Shown here: one piece after another, positions 1 through 10,100 of the stretch
How positions within the stretch are numbered: position 1 is the first letter of the stretch
Layout: every line of letters begins with the position of its first letter
NCBI RefSeq assembly: GCF_002903165.1
Contig: NZ_PPSK01000009.1
Coordinates: 1-64,000, forward strand
From: Halopseudomonas oceani
Lineage (GTDB): Bacteria; Pseudomonadota; Gammaproteobacteria; Pseudomonadales; Pseudomonadaceae
Reading direction: 5' to 3'
Length of the DNA stretch: 64,000 nucleotides
Notes under the pieces: model-generated
Seen by the model: only the letters and a program-made list of their open reading frames with translations
Database searches by the model: none
Told to the model about the DNA's origin: nothing
Position numbers and translations under genes: made by a program

Positions 1-174
1 GAAGGCGAAAAGAGGGCTCGACAACAGCGAAAGTGTGCGTACTTATGTGGCTGGCTTGTGATGTGCGCGTGGGTATTGCCAGTGCGGTAGCTCAATTTGC
101 CCGGTTGAGATGATGTCGATGTGGTGGGCGCAGCACGCGGCGATGCTGATAATTGGCCTCGAACCGAACGTTAC
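1..174. other. Window edge, no gene assigned
   Basis: This is the stretch downstream of the batD-like stop codon at the window edge. Short open frames run in from the left on the plus strand (one ends near base 90), but none carries a recognisable motif. It may hold the end of a neighbouring gene or only the operon terminator. I see no clear hairpin with a T tract. Confidence 0.3.
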
Positions 175-1836
175 TCACACATCCGGATATAGCGGCTCAA
201 TCGCATTCTCACCCAGCGCTTCAGTCTCGCGCTGGCGGGCCTGGGTCACCTTGCGCACGGCGCGCCAGAGCGGTTTGCCGCGCCAAGCATGTTCGGTCTG
301 GCCAAACAGGCAGCCGTTCAGATCATCCAGCGCATCGGCGAGGATGGGATGAGCGTGGCTGAGGGCAATGAGGTCGCTTTCCTGCTGCTTGGCCCAGTGC
401 TCCAGTGCCTTGCGTGCTTCTGCAGGCTGGTTGTGGCGGCAGGCGGTTTGCAGGTCGGCCAGCGGGTTGCCGGGCTCATCGGTGTCGAGGCTGACGGTAT
501 CCTCACCCAGCTCATCAAGGGCGGTGAGCGCACGGCGTGCGCCATGCAACTTGACTAGCGCCCAAGTCAGTGCGGCGAGCAACAGGACGGTGGCAAGTTG
601 CCAGGGCCAGAGCACTGGCAGTTCTGCTGGTGGCGGACCGGTGTAGGTGTTGCTGGTGTCATTGAAGCTGTTGTTGCCGCGGATATTCAGGGTGACGGCG
701 TCTAGCTCGGATGTTTCCAACTGGTCGGTTGTCGTGTTCCACCATGGCACACGAATGGCGGGCACGATGTGACGTCCGGCGTGGCGTGCGACGACCGCCG
801 AGCTTTCCTGACGCAGGCCGAGTACGCCGGTGCTGGACAGTTGGTTTTCCAGTTGCGGCTGATCACTGTACTGACGCAGCTCGTCCTGATCGTCGGCGAG
901 GGTATTCAGCTCTGGCAGCTGCATCGCAGTCAGCCCATCCGCCTGAATGGACAGCGTGCGGGTCAACGGTTCGCCGCGAGTCAGCTCGCCTGATGGGTCG
1001 GGTTGCCAGTTTTGGCTCAGTCTCACCTGCCGGGCGGGCAACCACGGCACACCCGCCGGATAGCTTTCAGGTATGGGTTTGACCTGCAGCTGTTGACTGG
1101 GTGAGCGCAGCTGGATGAACCGCGCGTTGTGACTGCCGGACTGGCTGGCGGTGCTGCGTGACTGAACCGCGGTAGCGCTGAACAGTTGGGATGGTATGTC
1201 GAGCACACCACTGTGTTGCGGATAGATGGCGTAGCGGACCTCGATCACGCCGTGGACGACGCCGTTGATGTCCCGTTCGTAGGTTTTCGGCGCACCAAGC
1301 GCTTCGACCCGGGCGTCGGGAATTTCCAGCCCGCTGAGAGTCGAGTCGTCATACAGTGACACCGAGTGGTAAATGCGCAGCGTCAGCAGCACCTGAGCCT
1401 GTACATAGGGTGTGTGGGTGTCGAGTTCGCTGTCGATAAAGATCGGTGCGATATCCGTCGGGCTGATATCGCTGGCCTGGGTCTGGGTCAGGACATGCAG
1501 GGTGACCGGTTCGCTGCGCTCGCCGGCAAGCTCCAGCGGCGGGATGACGACATAGCCGGTGCGCAGTGGCAGCAGGTGTATTACCCAACGCGTGACGGGC
1601 AGACTGCGGCCGTTGATGGTGCTGACCAGATTGAGCTTGCGGCTGGATTCAATTTGGAAATGGGTTTCAAGCGGGCTCAGGTCCGGTTGGTCGGTCCGCT
1701 TGGCCAGGGTGCTTTCCAGCGTCAGCTCCAGCGGCTGCTGTTCAACCAGCTGAGTGCGATCGACGCTGGCCTGCAGCGCGGCAAAGCCGGGCAGGCTGGT
1801 GGTCAGCAGGAGCAGGGTGAAAAGCAACTTGCGCAT
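175..1836 (-). CDS. batD: BatD-like membrane protein (oxygen tolerance family)
   Basis: Predicted 553-residue envelope protein of the BatD family, the last gene of a MoxR/Bat operon. It starts with a hydrophobic signal peptide (about residues 2-18). A long beta-rich periplasmic region follows, and one membrane helix lies near residues 430-450 with a cytoplasmic tail behind it. I chose the ATG at 1836 because it shares one base with the preceding gene's stop codon (TAATG) and puts the signal peptide at the N-terminus; the frame stays open upstream to 1929. BatD proteins are thought to work with BatA/BatB in the periplasm, but no biochemical function is settled. Confidence 0.85.
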   Translation of the reverse strand: MRKLLFTLLLLTTSLPGFAALQASVDRTQLVEQQPLELTLESTLAKRTDQPDLSPLETHFQIESSRKLNLVSTINGRSLPVTRWVIHLLPLRTGYVVIPPLELAGERSEPVTLHVLTQTQASDISPTDIAPIFIDSELDTHTPYVQAQVLLTLRIYHSVSLYDDSTLSGLEIPDARVEALGAPKTYERDINGVVHGVIEVRYAIYPQHSGVLDIPSQLFSATAVQSRSTASQSGSHNARFIQLRSPSQQLQVKPIPESYPAGVPWLPARQVRLSQNWQPDPSGELTRGEPLTRTLSIQADGLTAMQLPELNTLADDQDELRQYSDQPQLENQLSSTGVLGLRQESSAVVARHAGRHIVPAIRVPWWNTTTDQLETSELDAVTLNIRGNNSFNDTSNTYTGPPPAELPVLWPWQLATVLLLAALTWALVKLHGARRALTALDELGEDTVSLDTDEPGNPLADLQTACRHNQPAEARKALEHWAKQQESDLIALSHAHPILADALDDLNGCLFGQTEHAWRGKPLWRAVRKVTQARQRETEALGENAIEPLYPDV

Positions 1837-3632
1837 TATCGGGGGCGTCCGTCGTTCTGTTGCAGGTGCTGATAGAGGAACTTGCGACGCAGCAGTTCCG
1901 CCGGATTGTCGGGAATATCCCGCAGCCATTGTTGCACAGCCTGGCGTTGTTCGATCTGTCGGCGACTGCCGGCTCCACCACCGACAGCGGCAGAGCTGCT
2001 GCCCTCCAGCTCGGGGCTGTCGGTCAGCTCGCCGCCTGCTGTGCCGTCATTGCGGGTTTCAGTGCCGGTTTCATCACCGTCGGTGCGGTTACCGGTCGCG
2101 CTGGCGGAGCTGCTGCTGTCGCTGCCCGGGTTGGTTTCGGTGGTGGTATCGGCAACTGCGCCGGCATTGTCTTCGGTTTCGCTTCCCGTGCCGCCGCTGG
2201 TGTCCCCGGGCTGCGGTTGCGGCTCGCTGGCTTGGTCTTCGGCTTCGTTCTGCTGTGCCTGCTGCTCGGCCAGATAGGCTTCTACTTGTTGGCGGTTGTG
2301 ACGGGCGGCGGTGTGATCCGGGGCGCGGGTGAGTGTCTGCTCGAAAGCTGCGAGTGCTTGCTGGTAGTCGCCAGCCAGGGCAAGCGCTGTGCCGTGATTG
2401 AAGTGCAGCTCGGCGTTGTCCGGCTGTTGCTCGGCCAGTGCGCCCCAGATGGCTGCTGCCGCTGCGTAGTCGCCACTGTCCAGCAGCGCTTGTGCGCGCC
2501 ATTGCGGGTCTTCGAACAGCGTGGCTGCTGCTGCCGGTTTGCCGTTGGCCAGCAGGGCGGCAGCTTGCTGGTCTGGCCGTTGCCAGAGGTCAGCCCAGCT
2601 CATGGCTGAGGCGGGTTGCGGTAACCAGAGTGCGCAAACCGCAACCAGCAGCCAGCCGCGCCGTGCGCCGAGTGCAACCAGGGGTAATAGCAGCAGCAAC
2701 AGCCAGTGGCCCTGGTCGCTGCGCTGACGCTGCTCGGCGTTGGCTTGCTGGGCCGCGAAATCGGATTCCAGCAACTGCCCTATATCGCTGTCATCGAGGC
2801 TCATGCGAGCGTAGCGTCCGCCCTCTGAACGGGCAAATTCGATCAGCTCGGGTTCGTTCAGACGCGGCAGCAGGATGCGGCCCTGGTCGTCGCGCATGAA
2901 GCCGCCCTCGGCCAGCGGGACGGGGGCTCCGTCGGCGGTACCGATTCCAATGACCTGCAGGCTCTGGCCCAGCCGGTCAGCCGCCAGTTCTAGGCGTTCG
3001 GGATCAATGTCGTCGATACCGCTGCTCAGCAGTAACACCTGGGTGGCGCTGTCGCCATGTTCGGCGCGCAGGTTGGCAGCAAGCAGCAGCGCCTGATCGG
3101 CCTGTTGACCGCGTGCCGGCATGATGTCCGGGTGCAGGGCGTCAAGCAGATTGATCAGCGTTGTATGGTCCCGAGTCAGCGGGGCGACCAGATGAGCACT
3201 GCCAGCATAGGCAATGAGCGCGACGCGGCGGTCCGGATAGCGTTGCAGGATGTCGCGAATCTTGCGCTTGGCACGCTCCAGCCGGGTGGGCTGCAGATCA
3301 TTGGACAGCATGCTGCGCGACACCTGCAGGACCAGAATCAGGCTGGCGCTGTCTTCCCGTTGCACGGTATCGGTCGATTCCCAGGCCGGGCCGGCGAGGG
3401 TAATCAGGCTAAGTGTCCAGATTGCGGCGAGCAGCATATAGCGGCCGGCGTATAGCCGCCGAGGCTGGCCCTCGACAAGCGCCTTGCGCAGCGTTGACGG
3501 CAGTAGGCTGTCCCAGCCGGAACGCTGGCGTCGATGCCGATACAGATACCCGCACAGGGCCAAAGCGGGCAGAACACCGAGTAGCCAAAGCGGGCGCAGA
3601 AAGGTGAGGGGCAGGGCATGATCAGCCAGCAT
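1836..3632 (-). CDS. batB: BatB/BatC-like fusion: VWA domain plus TPR repeats, membrane-anchored
   Basis: A 598-residue protein combining a BatB-type VWA domain with a BatC-type TPR segment. N-terminal membrane helices lie near residues 12-30 and 65-82, the VWA domain near 95-290, another helix near 305-335, TPR repeats near 355-460, and then a low-complexity acidic Ser/Thr/Gly-rich tail. The MIDAS motif is degenerate: the expected DxSxS reads Q-V-S-R-S, with Gln103 where Asp is normal, so metal binding is doubtful. Its start overlaps the batA stop by 11 bases, which suggests translational coupling. Degenerate MIDAS sites in this partner are, from memory, common in Pseudomonas. Confidence 0.85.
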   Translation of the reverse strand: MLADHALPLTFLRPLWLLGVLPALALCGYLYRHRRQRSGWDSLLPSTLRKALVEGQPRRLYAGRYMLLAAIWTLSLITLAGPAWESTDTVQREDSASLILVLQVSRSMLSNDLQPTRLERAKRKIRDILQRYPDRRVALIAYAGSAHLVAPLTRDHTTLINLLDALHPDIMPARGQQADQALLLAANLRAEHGDSATQVLLLSSGIDDIDPERLELAADRLGQSLQVIGIGTADGAPVPLAEGGFMRDDQGRILLPRLNEPELIEFARSEGGRYARMSLDDSDIGQLLESDFAAQQANAEQRQRSDQGHWLLLLLLPLVALGARRGWLLVAVCALWLPQPASAMSWADLWQRPDQQAAALLANGKPAAAATLFEDPQWRAQALLDSGDYAAAAAIWGALAEQQPDNAELHFNHGTALALAGDYQQALAAFEQTLTRAPDHTAARHNRQQVEAYLAEQQAQQNEAEDQASEPQPQPGDTSGGTGSETEDNAGAVADTTTETNPGSDSSSSASATGNRTDGDETGTETRNDGTAGGELTDSPELEGSSSAAVGGGAGSRRQIEQRQAVQQWLRDIPDNPAELLRRKFLYQHLQQNDGRPR

Positions 3633-4620
3633 TCAACCTCCTGCGCAGCATTGGGCTGCTCCAGAGCAGGCTGATCAGCAAGGCGGCAGCCAGCGGCCAG
3701 TGGTACAACGGCAACGCCTTGCGGCTGGCCGGGCCGCTACGCAGGCTGGGCTCGAGCTGTTCGATACGTTGCACGGCGGCGGCCAGTGAGGCGCTGTCGC
3801 GGACCCGGAAATAGGCGCCATCGGTGACGTTGGCGATTTCCTGCAGGGTTGCCTCGTCAAGGTCACTGGCCGGATCTGCATTACCTTCAAGCAGGCTCAT
3901 CAGATCGTTGTTGCCCTTGCTCTCAGCTCCCACGCCAATGGTGAAAATACGAATATGCTCATCGGCTGCCAGTCGCGCGGCCTGGACCGGCGAGATACCT
4001 CCCGTGGTGTTGGCGCCATCGGTCACTAGCAGCAGCACCCGGCTGTTGGCCGGTTGTGCCATCAGCCGCTTGATCGCCAGGCCGATAGCATCGCCGATCG
4101 CCGTGTCGCGGCCAGCCAGACCGATAAAGGCCTCATCCAGCCACTGCCGAACGCTGTCGAGATCGTAGGTCAGGGGCGACTGCACATAGGCACGGGTGCC
4201 AAACAGGATCAGCCCGATACGGTCACCGCTGCGTTGCTCGATCAAGCTGTCCAGCCAGTGCTGGACGACACTGAGACGATTTGCCGGTTTATCGTCGAGT
4301 GTCAGATCGCGGGTATCCATGCTTGCCGATAGATCGACCGCCAGCATCATGTCCCGACCGCTGCTGGGCGGTGGCAGCGGCGCGCCGAGCAACTGCGGTC
4401 GTGCGCTGGCAAAAACCAGCAGCAGCCACATCAGGATCAGCGGCGCGGTTCGCCTTGCCGGGTGAGGGCGGCTGGGCTGACTGGCGTCGAGCCGTTGCAG
4501 GCGTGCCATGAAGCCAATCTGCAAGGCCGCCTCTGGCCGCTTCGCAGGCGGCAGCAGCCAGCGCAGCAACCAGGGCAATGGCAGCAGCAGAATGCTCGCG
4601 GGCCAGGCCAGTTCAAACAT
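3622..4620 (-). CDS. batA: BatA-like VWA-domain membrane protein
   Basis: A 332-residue VWA protein with an N-terminal membrane helix, a second helix near residues 60-75, the VWA domain near 90-280 and a C-terminal helix. The MIDAS is intact: D-L-S-A-S near residue 95, and a later VTDG stretch typical of the fold. Family members are substrates or partners of MoxR-type AAA+ ATPases. It overlaps the DUF4381 gene by 8 bases and the BatB-like gene by 11. It therefore looks like the metal-binding partner in this operon, with BatB as the degenerate one. Confidence 0.88.
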   Translation of the reverse strand: MFELAWPASILLLPLPWLLRWLLPPAKRPEAALQIGFMARLQRLDASQPSRPHPARRTAPLILMWLLLVFASARPQLLGAPLPPPSSGRDMMLAVDLSASMDTRDLTLDDKPANRLSVVQHWLDSLIEQRSGDRIGLILFGTRAYVQSPLTYDLDSVRQWLDEAFIGLAGRDTAIGDAIGLAIKRLMAQPANSRVLLLVTDGANTTGGISPVQAARLAADEHIRIFTIGVGAESKGNNDLMSLLEGNADPASDLDEATLQEIANVTDGAYFRVRDSASLAAAVQRIEQLEPSLRSGPASRKALPLYHWPLAAALLISLLWSSPMLRRRLNAG

Positions 4621-5074
4621 GGTTGTGCCTTATCCAGCGCAGCAGCTCGCGCTGCAATATACGGCGATCTGCGCTGCTCAGCTGCACGTCAGCCTGATAC
4701 AGGCTGCCGCCCAGTGGTGCAAGCAGGTCCGCGCGTGGGCGTGGGTAGTGTTGACATAAATATTCAACCCAGCTGGCACCGTACAGTCGGGTGGCGGAGA
4801 TCTCTCCACGGCTTTTCAGATGCCGTTTGATCTGGGTATTGAGCGCGGCTAGCCAGTCGTGATCGGACAGGCCATCGGGTATTTCCCAGAGAATGCGCTG
4901 AGCCTTCAGTCGGCGCCGTTGACGCCGACGGTTCAGCAGTATCGCCAGTGGAGCGAGGATCAGCAGCACTACCAGCAACGCAGCGAGAGCGAGCCAGCCC
5001 GGGGCAGGAGGCCACCAACTGATCGGTGGCGGCAGGGTGGGCAGCAGCAGGCTGCCTTCCAGTGGACTGCTCAT
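4613..5074 (-). CDS. DUF4381-domain small membrane protein of the MoxR/Bat operon
   Basis: A 153-residue protein with one strong membrane helix near residues 25-48 followed by a basic stretch (RRRQRRR). A helical cytoplasmic domain follows, with a W-x-E-Y-L-C motif. This layout and position between DUF58 and BatA fit the DUF4381 family. The function is unknown; it is presumably a membrane partner of the VWA proteins. Its ATG overlaps the DUF58 stop (ATGA). Confidence 0.8.
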   Translation of the reverse strand: MSSPLEGSLLLPTLPPPISWWPPAPGWLALAALLVVLLILAPLAILLNRRRQRRRLKAQRILWEIPDGLSDHDWLAALNTQIKRHLKSRGEISATRLYGASWVEYLCQHYPRPRADLLAPLGGSLYQADVQLSSADRRILQRELLRWIRHNHV

Positions 5075-6021
5075 GTCTGCGCCGCCTTCGGGTGGCCGCC
5101 GAGATTGTCGCGCAGTTGCTCGTGGGCCGGTGCGCGGGTATCGAGTGGCAGCAGGCTGCAGCGTAGTCGGCGCGCTAGGCGCATCCAGGCCTGGCGCTGG
5201 GCCTGAAACTGGGCAGCGTATGCCGCGCGGGTAGCATCGTCGCTGCTGTTCAGGGTTAACCGTTGCTTGCCTTGCACAAAATCGAGTGCGCCGTTGGCGG
5301 GCAGCTCACTGTCGAGCGGGTCGAACACCGGTAGCAGGATCAGGTCATTATGGCCGGCCAGTGGAATCAGCAAGCTCTGGTTCAGGCCGTCGATTGCCGC
5401 GTGGTCGCAGACGATATACAGAATACTGCCGGGGCGGATGATCTCGCGACTGTGACGCAGCGCCATGTTGAGCGCCTCGCTGACCGGGTCGGCGGGGTCT
5501 GCGTGTTCCGGTGCCAGGGCGTGATTGGCTTGCACCAAAAGCTGTAGTAGCTGCAGCAGGGCCTTGCGATCCCGGCGCGGGCGCACTTCATGGCATTGCC
5601 CTGATCCGAATACCATGCCACCTACCCGGTCATGGTGGGCCAAAGCCGTCCAGGCAATCAATGCGCAGGTCTCCGCAGCCAGTACTGACTTGAGGTAGCG
5701 CTGGCTGCCGAAGAACAGTCGGGGACTCTGCTCACCAATCAAAAAGACCGGACGTTCCCGTTCCTCATTGAATACCTTGGTGTGTACCTTCTGACTGCGT
5801 GCGGTGACGCGCCAGTCGATGTTGCGAATGTCGTCGCCCGGCAGGTAGGCACGCACCTGATCGAAGTCGACGCCGCGGCCGCGCAGGCGCGAGTTCTGCT
5901 GGCCGGTCTGTCGTCCGTTGCGCACCGGTCGGCTGAACAGGGGCAGTTCGTGACAATGCCTGCGAGTTGCGAGCAGCGCCTCCAGACTGGTGTGCAGGGT
6001 CGGATCAAGGCTGACCGTCAT
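5071..6021 (-). CDS. DUF58-domain protein of the MoxR operon
   Basis: A 316-residue protein with the DUF58 signature: the segment near residues 46-75 contains G-x-G-V-D-F-D-Q-V-R-x-Y-x-P-G-D-D-I-R-x-I-D-W-R. A VWA-like fold follows without a recognisable MIDAS. DUF58 proteins almost always sit next to a moxR gene, as here, and are presumed adaptors or substrates of the ATPase. The gene starts 3 bases after the moxR stop and overlaps the next gene by 4. Confidence 0.88.
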   Translation of the reverse strand: MTVSLDPTLHTSLEALLATRRHCHELPLFSRPVRNGRQTGQQNSRLRGRGVDFDQVRAYLPGDDIRNIDWRVTARSQKVHTKVFNEERERPVFLIGEQSPRLFFGSQRYLKSVLAAETCALIAWTALAHHDRVGGMVFGSGQCHEVRPRRDRKALLQLLQLLVQANHALAPEHADPADPVSEALNMALRHSREIIRPGSILYIVCDHAAIDGLNQSLLIPLAGHNDLILLPVFDPLDSELPANGALDFVQGKQRLTLNSSDDATRAAYAAQFQAQRQAWMRLARRLRCSLLPLDTRAPAHEQLRDNLGGHPKAAQT

Positions 6022-6024
6022 GGT

Positions 6025-6984
6025 TCAGACAACGGGGACCGAGTCGATCAGCAGGTTGATCGCCTGGTCACTGTCGATGCCGGCCGCTTCCGCTTCAAAG
6101 CTGAGCAGAACCCGGTGACGCAGCACGTCGTGGGCGATGGCTTGCACGTCTTCCGGGCTGACGAAGTCGCGCCCGGCCAGCCAGGCGTGAGCACGGGCAC
6201 AGCGATCCAGCGCGATGGTGCCGCGCGGGCTGGCACCCATTTCCAGCCATTCGGCCAGCTGCGGGTTGTACTGGTCCGGCCGGCGGGTTGCCATCACCAG
6301 CTGGATCAGATATTCCTCCACGGCGTCAGCCATGAACAGGTCGAGCACCTCCTGGCGGGCAGCCAGAATGCTCTGCTGGGTAATGCGCTCGGCCATCTTC
6401 GGTTCGTCGCCGCGCGCTTCACCGCGGGCCAATTGCAGGATCTGACGCTCCAGTGCCGCGTCCGGGAAACCGATGCGTACATGCATCAGAAAACGGTCGA
6501 GCTGTGCTTCGGGCAGTGGGTAGGTACCTTCCTGCTCAATCGGGTTCTGGGTCGCCATGACCATGAACAGCTCGGGTAGGGCGTAGGTCTGGCGGCCGAT
6601 ACTGACCTGGCGCTCGGCCATTGCCTCAAGCAGTGCCGACTGCACCTTGGCCGGCGCGCGGTTGATCTCGTCGGCCAACACCAGATGGTGGAAGATCGGT
6701 CCCTGCTGGAAGCTGAAGGTCGTTGTTTCCGGGTGGTAGACCTCGGTACCGGTAATGTCGGCCGGCAGTAGGTCAGGGGTGAACTGAATCCGGTGAAAGT
6801 CCGCTTCGATGCCTTCGGACAGCGCCTTGATCGCCTTGGTTTTGGCCAGGCCCGGGGCACCCTCGACCAGCACGTGGCCGCCAGCGAGCAGGCTGATCAG
6901 CATGCGATCAATCAAATGCTCCTGGCCGAAAATGTGCTGGCCCATAAAGGCCTTCAACTGCAGCAGGGATTCCCGATGGGTCAT
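6025..6984 (-). CDS. moxR: MoxR-family AAA+ ATPase
   Basis: A 319-residue AAA+ ATPase of the MoxR family. Visible motifs are Walker A (G-A-P-G-L-A-K-T, near residue 41), Walker B (LADEINR near 106), the H-x-x-x-x-T-P-D-L-L-P-x-D-I-x-G stretch typical of MoxR, sensor 1 (MATQNP) and an arginine-finger region (LDRF). The C-terminal AAA lid follows. It is the first gene of a six-gene operon with DUF58, DUF4381, BatA, BatB/C and BatD. It is predicted to act as a chaperone that remodels the VWA partners. It is transcribed divergently from gdhB. Confidence 0.93.
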   Translation of the reverse strand: MTHRESLLQLKAFMGQHIFGQEHLIDRMLISLLAGGHVLVEGAPGLAKTKAIKALSEGIEADFHRIQFTPDLLPADITGTEVYHPETTTFSFQQGPIFHHLVLADEINRAPAKVQSALLEAMAERQVSIGRQTYALPELFMVMATQNPIEQEGTYPLPEAQLDRFLMHVRIGFPDAALERQILQLARGEARGDEPKMAERITQQSILAARQEVLDLFMADAVEEYLIQLVMATRRPDQYNPQLAEWLEMGASPRGTIALDRCARAHAWLAGRDFVSPEDVQAIAHDVLRHRVLLSFEAEAAGIDSDQAINLLIDSVPVV

Positions 6985-7157
6985 GTGTTTTCCGTTGTTC
7001 TGGTTCGCTGGCTGGCGTCAGTGTACGTCACTTTAACGAAATCCCTTTGGTCTAGACTATCCTCACATCACAATTAATGCGGCACCGCTGGAATAAAGCG
7101 TCAGAGTGCGTTCAGAGCGGTGCTGCCGATACACCCGCGATTCTGGAGGTCGGCAAG

Positions 7158-10100
7158 ATGGCGTTGATCATGGCCAGTTCCAAACAGGCGTTTATTGAAT
7201 CACTGACCGAGCGCCTGCAGGCGCTGGTTACCAAGGCTGACCGTGATGCGATCGGCCTGTTTTGCAGTAACTTCTTTGGTATTGCCTCACATGCGGAGCT
7301 GGCGTCTCGGCAGGATAACGACCTGCTCGGTTGCACTCTTTCGGCGTGGCGCTTCCTGCAAACGCTACCTGGCGGTGAGGTCAAGTTGCGGGTGTTCAAC
7401 CCGGATACCCAGCAGCACGGCTGGCAGAGCACGCACACGGTGGTTGAGGTGGTGCACCGTGATTTGCCGTTTCTGGTCGACTCAGTACGCATGGAGCTTG
7501 GCCGTCGCGGCTACGCTATCCACAATCTCTACAACAGCATCATGACGGTTGAGCGCAGGGAAGATGGCAAGCTTGTGCAGTTGCTGGCCAACGGCGCAGG
7601 CAAAAAGGAAGCGCGGGCCGAGTCGGTGATGTATATCGAGATCGACCGCGCGACAACCAGTGCGGATTTGCGTGCCTTGCAGGATAGCCTGCTCGAAGCG
7701 CTGAGCAACGTCCGGGCGACGGTTCACGATTTTCCCGCCATGCGCGCGCGGGTGGTTGAGCTGATCGCCATGCTGGGCAGTCGACGCAAACACTACTTCG
7801 CTCGGGAGGAGCGGACTGAAGCCGTTGCCTTTCTGGAGTGGTTGCTGGATGACCACTTCACCTTTCTTGGTTATGAGTGTTTTTCCATCAACGAAGGCTT
7901 GCCGGAGCAACGCCTTGGCCTGCGCTCCGGCGCGAGCCTCGGCGCGCTGGCTCTGAACCCGCGTGATGAGAGCGTCGACGGCTTGCCGGAGCAGGTGATC
8001 GGCTATCTGCAGGCGCCGCTGTTGCTTTCGTTTGCCAAGGCTTCGCAGCTGAGCCGTGTACATCGTCCGGCCTATCCAGATTATGTCTCGGTGCGGGAAG
8101 TCGATCTGGACGGCAACGTGGTGCAGGAACATCGCTTCATGGGGCTCTATACCTCGCGCGTCTATTCGGCGCTGGTCGATAACATTCCCCACGTTCGGCG
8201 CAAGGTGGCACATGTGCGTTCGGTTTCCGGATTCCTGCCGAGCAGCCATCTGGCCAAGGAACTGGAGCAGGTGCTGCAGGTGCTGCCGCGCGACGACCTG
8301 TTCCAGATGTCGGTCGACGAGCTGGCCGAAACCGCGCTTAACATCGTGCAGATGCAGGAGCGTAACCAGATTCGGCTATTTCTGCGTCGTGGTAATTACG
8401 GTCGCTTCTACTACGCGCTGGCATTTGTCCCGCGGGATGTGTACTCGACCGACATCAGGCTGAAGATCCAGGCAGTCCTGCTGGAGCGGTTGCAGGCAAC
8501 GGAAAGCGAGTTCTGGACTTACTTCTCCGAATCCATTCTGGCGCGCACTCAGTTCATCCTGCGTGTTGACCCGACCAAGACCCCGGACATTGACCCCGTG
8601 AAAATAGAACAGGAAGTGGTGCGCGCCTGCCGTAACTGGCAGGACGAGTTTCGTGATCGGTTGCTGGAGAGTCTGGGCGAGGCGCGAGCTACCGATGTGC
8701 TGGCCCACCTGGGGGATGGCTTTCCAGCGGGGTATAGCGATCGTTTTACTGCTGCCACCGGGGTAGTTGACCTGCAGACGCTGCTGGAGTTGACGCCTGA
8801 GGCGCCGCTGGCGATGAGTTTTTATCAGCCGCTGGCACAGACCCAGGGCGTGCTGCACTGCAAACTGTACCACCTGAACGAGTCGCTGCCGTTATCGGAT
8901 GTGATCCCGGTTCTTGAGAACCTGGGGCTGCGGGTATTGGGCGAGTTTCCCTTCCGCATTGCCCAGGCCGATGGCACGACGTTCTGGATCCATGATTTCG
9001 AATTTACCTTTGTTGGTGGCGCCACGCTGGATATCCAGGAAGCCAACGAGCTGTTCCGTGACGCCTTCAAGGCGGTCTGGTCCGGGCAGGCGGAGAATGA
9101 CGGGTTCAACCGCCTGGTACTGCTGTCCGGTTTGCCCTGGCGTGATGTGGCGCTGCTGCGCGCCTATGCCCGCTATCTCAAGCAGATTCGACTGGGCTTT
9201 GAGCTGCCTTACATCGCCAGCACCCTGGTTGCCCACGCCGATATCGCGCGCGAGTTGGTACGTCTGTTCCGTACCCGTTTTTATCTGGCGCGCAAGCTCA
9301 GTGCCGAGGATCTGGGCGATATGCAGCAGAAGCTGGAAAAGGCGATTCTTGGCGCGCTGGATGAGGTGGCGGTGCTCAATGAAGACCGTATCCTGCGGCG
9401 CTACCTTGATCTGATCAAGGCAACGCTACGCACCAACTTCTTCCAGCCTGACGCAGCGGGTCAGAGCAAGGACTATGTGAGCCTGAAGTTCGACCCGTCG
9501 GCAATTCCCGAGTTGCCGTTGCCGCGGCCGATGTTCGAGATATTTGTCTATTCGCCGCGGGTCGAGGGTGTCCACCTGCGTGGCGGCAAAGTTGCCCGCG
9601 GTGGATTACGCTGGTCTGATCGCGAAGAGGACTACCGTACCGAAGTGCTTGGTCTGGTCAAGGCGCAGCAGGTGAAGAATGCGGTGATCGTGCCGGTCGG
9701 CGCGAAGGGGGGATTCGTTCCGCGCCGGCTGCCGCTGGGGGGAAGCCGCGATGAAGTGCAGCAAGAAGCCATTGCCTGCTATCGCTTGTTCATTCAGGGG
9801 CTGCTGGATATTACCGACAACCTGGCCGACGGTAACGTTGTGCCGCCGGCCAACGTGGTACGGCACGACGCCGATGATCCCTATCTGGTGGTGGCCGCTG
9901 ACAAGGGCACGGCAACCTTCTCGGATATCGCCAACGAAATTGCTGCGGGCTACGGCTTCTGGCTGGGTGACGCCTTCGCGTCCGGCGGCTCGGCAGGCTA
10001 TGACCACAAGAAGATGGGCATCACCGCACGCGGCGCCTGGGTGTCGGTACAGCGGCATTTCCGTGAGCTGGGTATCAACGTGCAGACTGATCCGGTCAGC

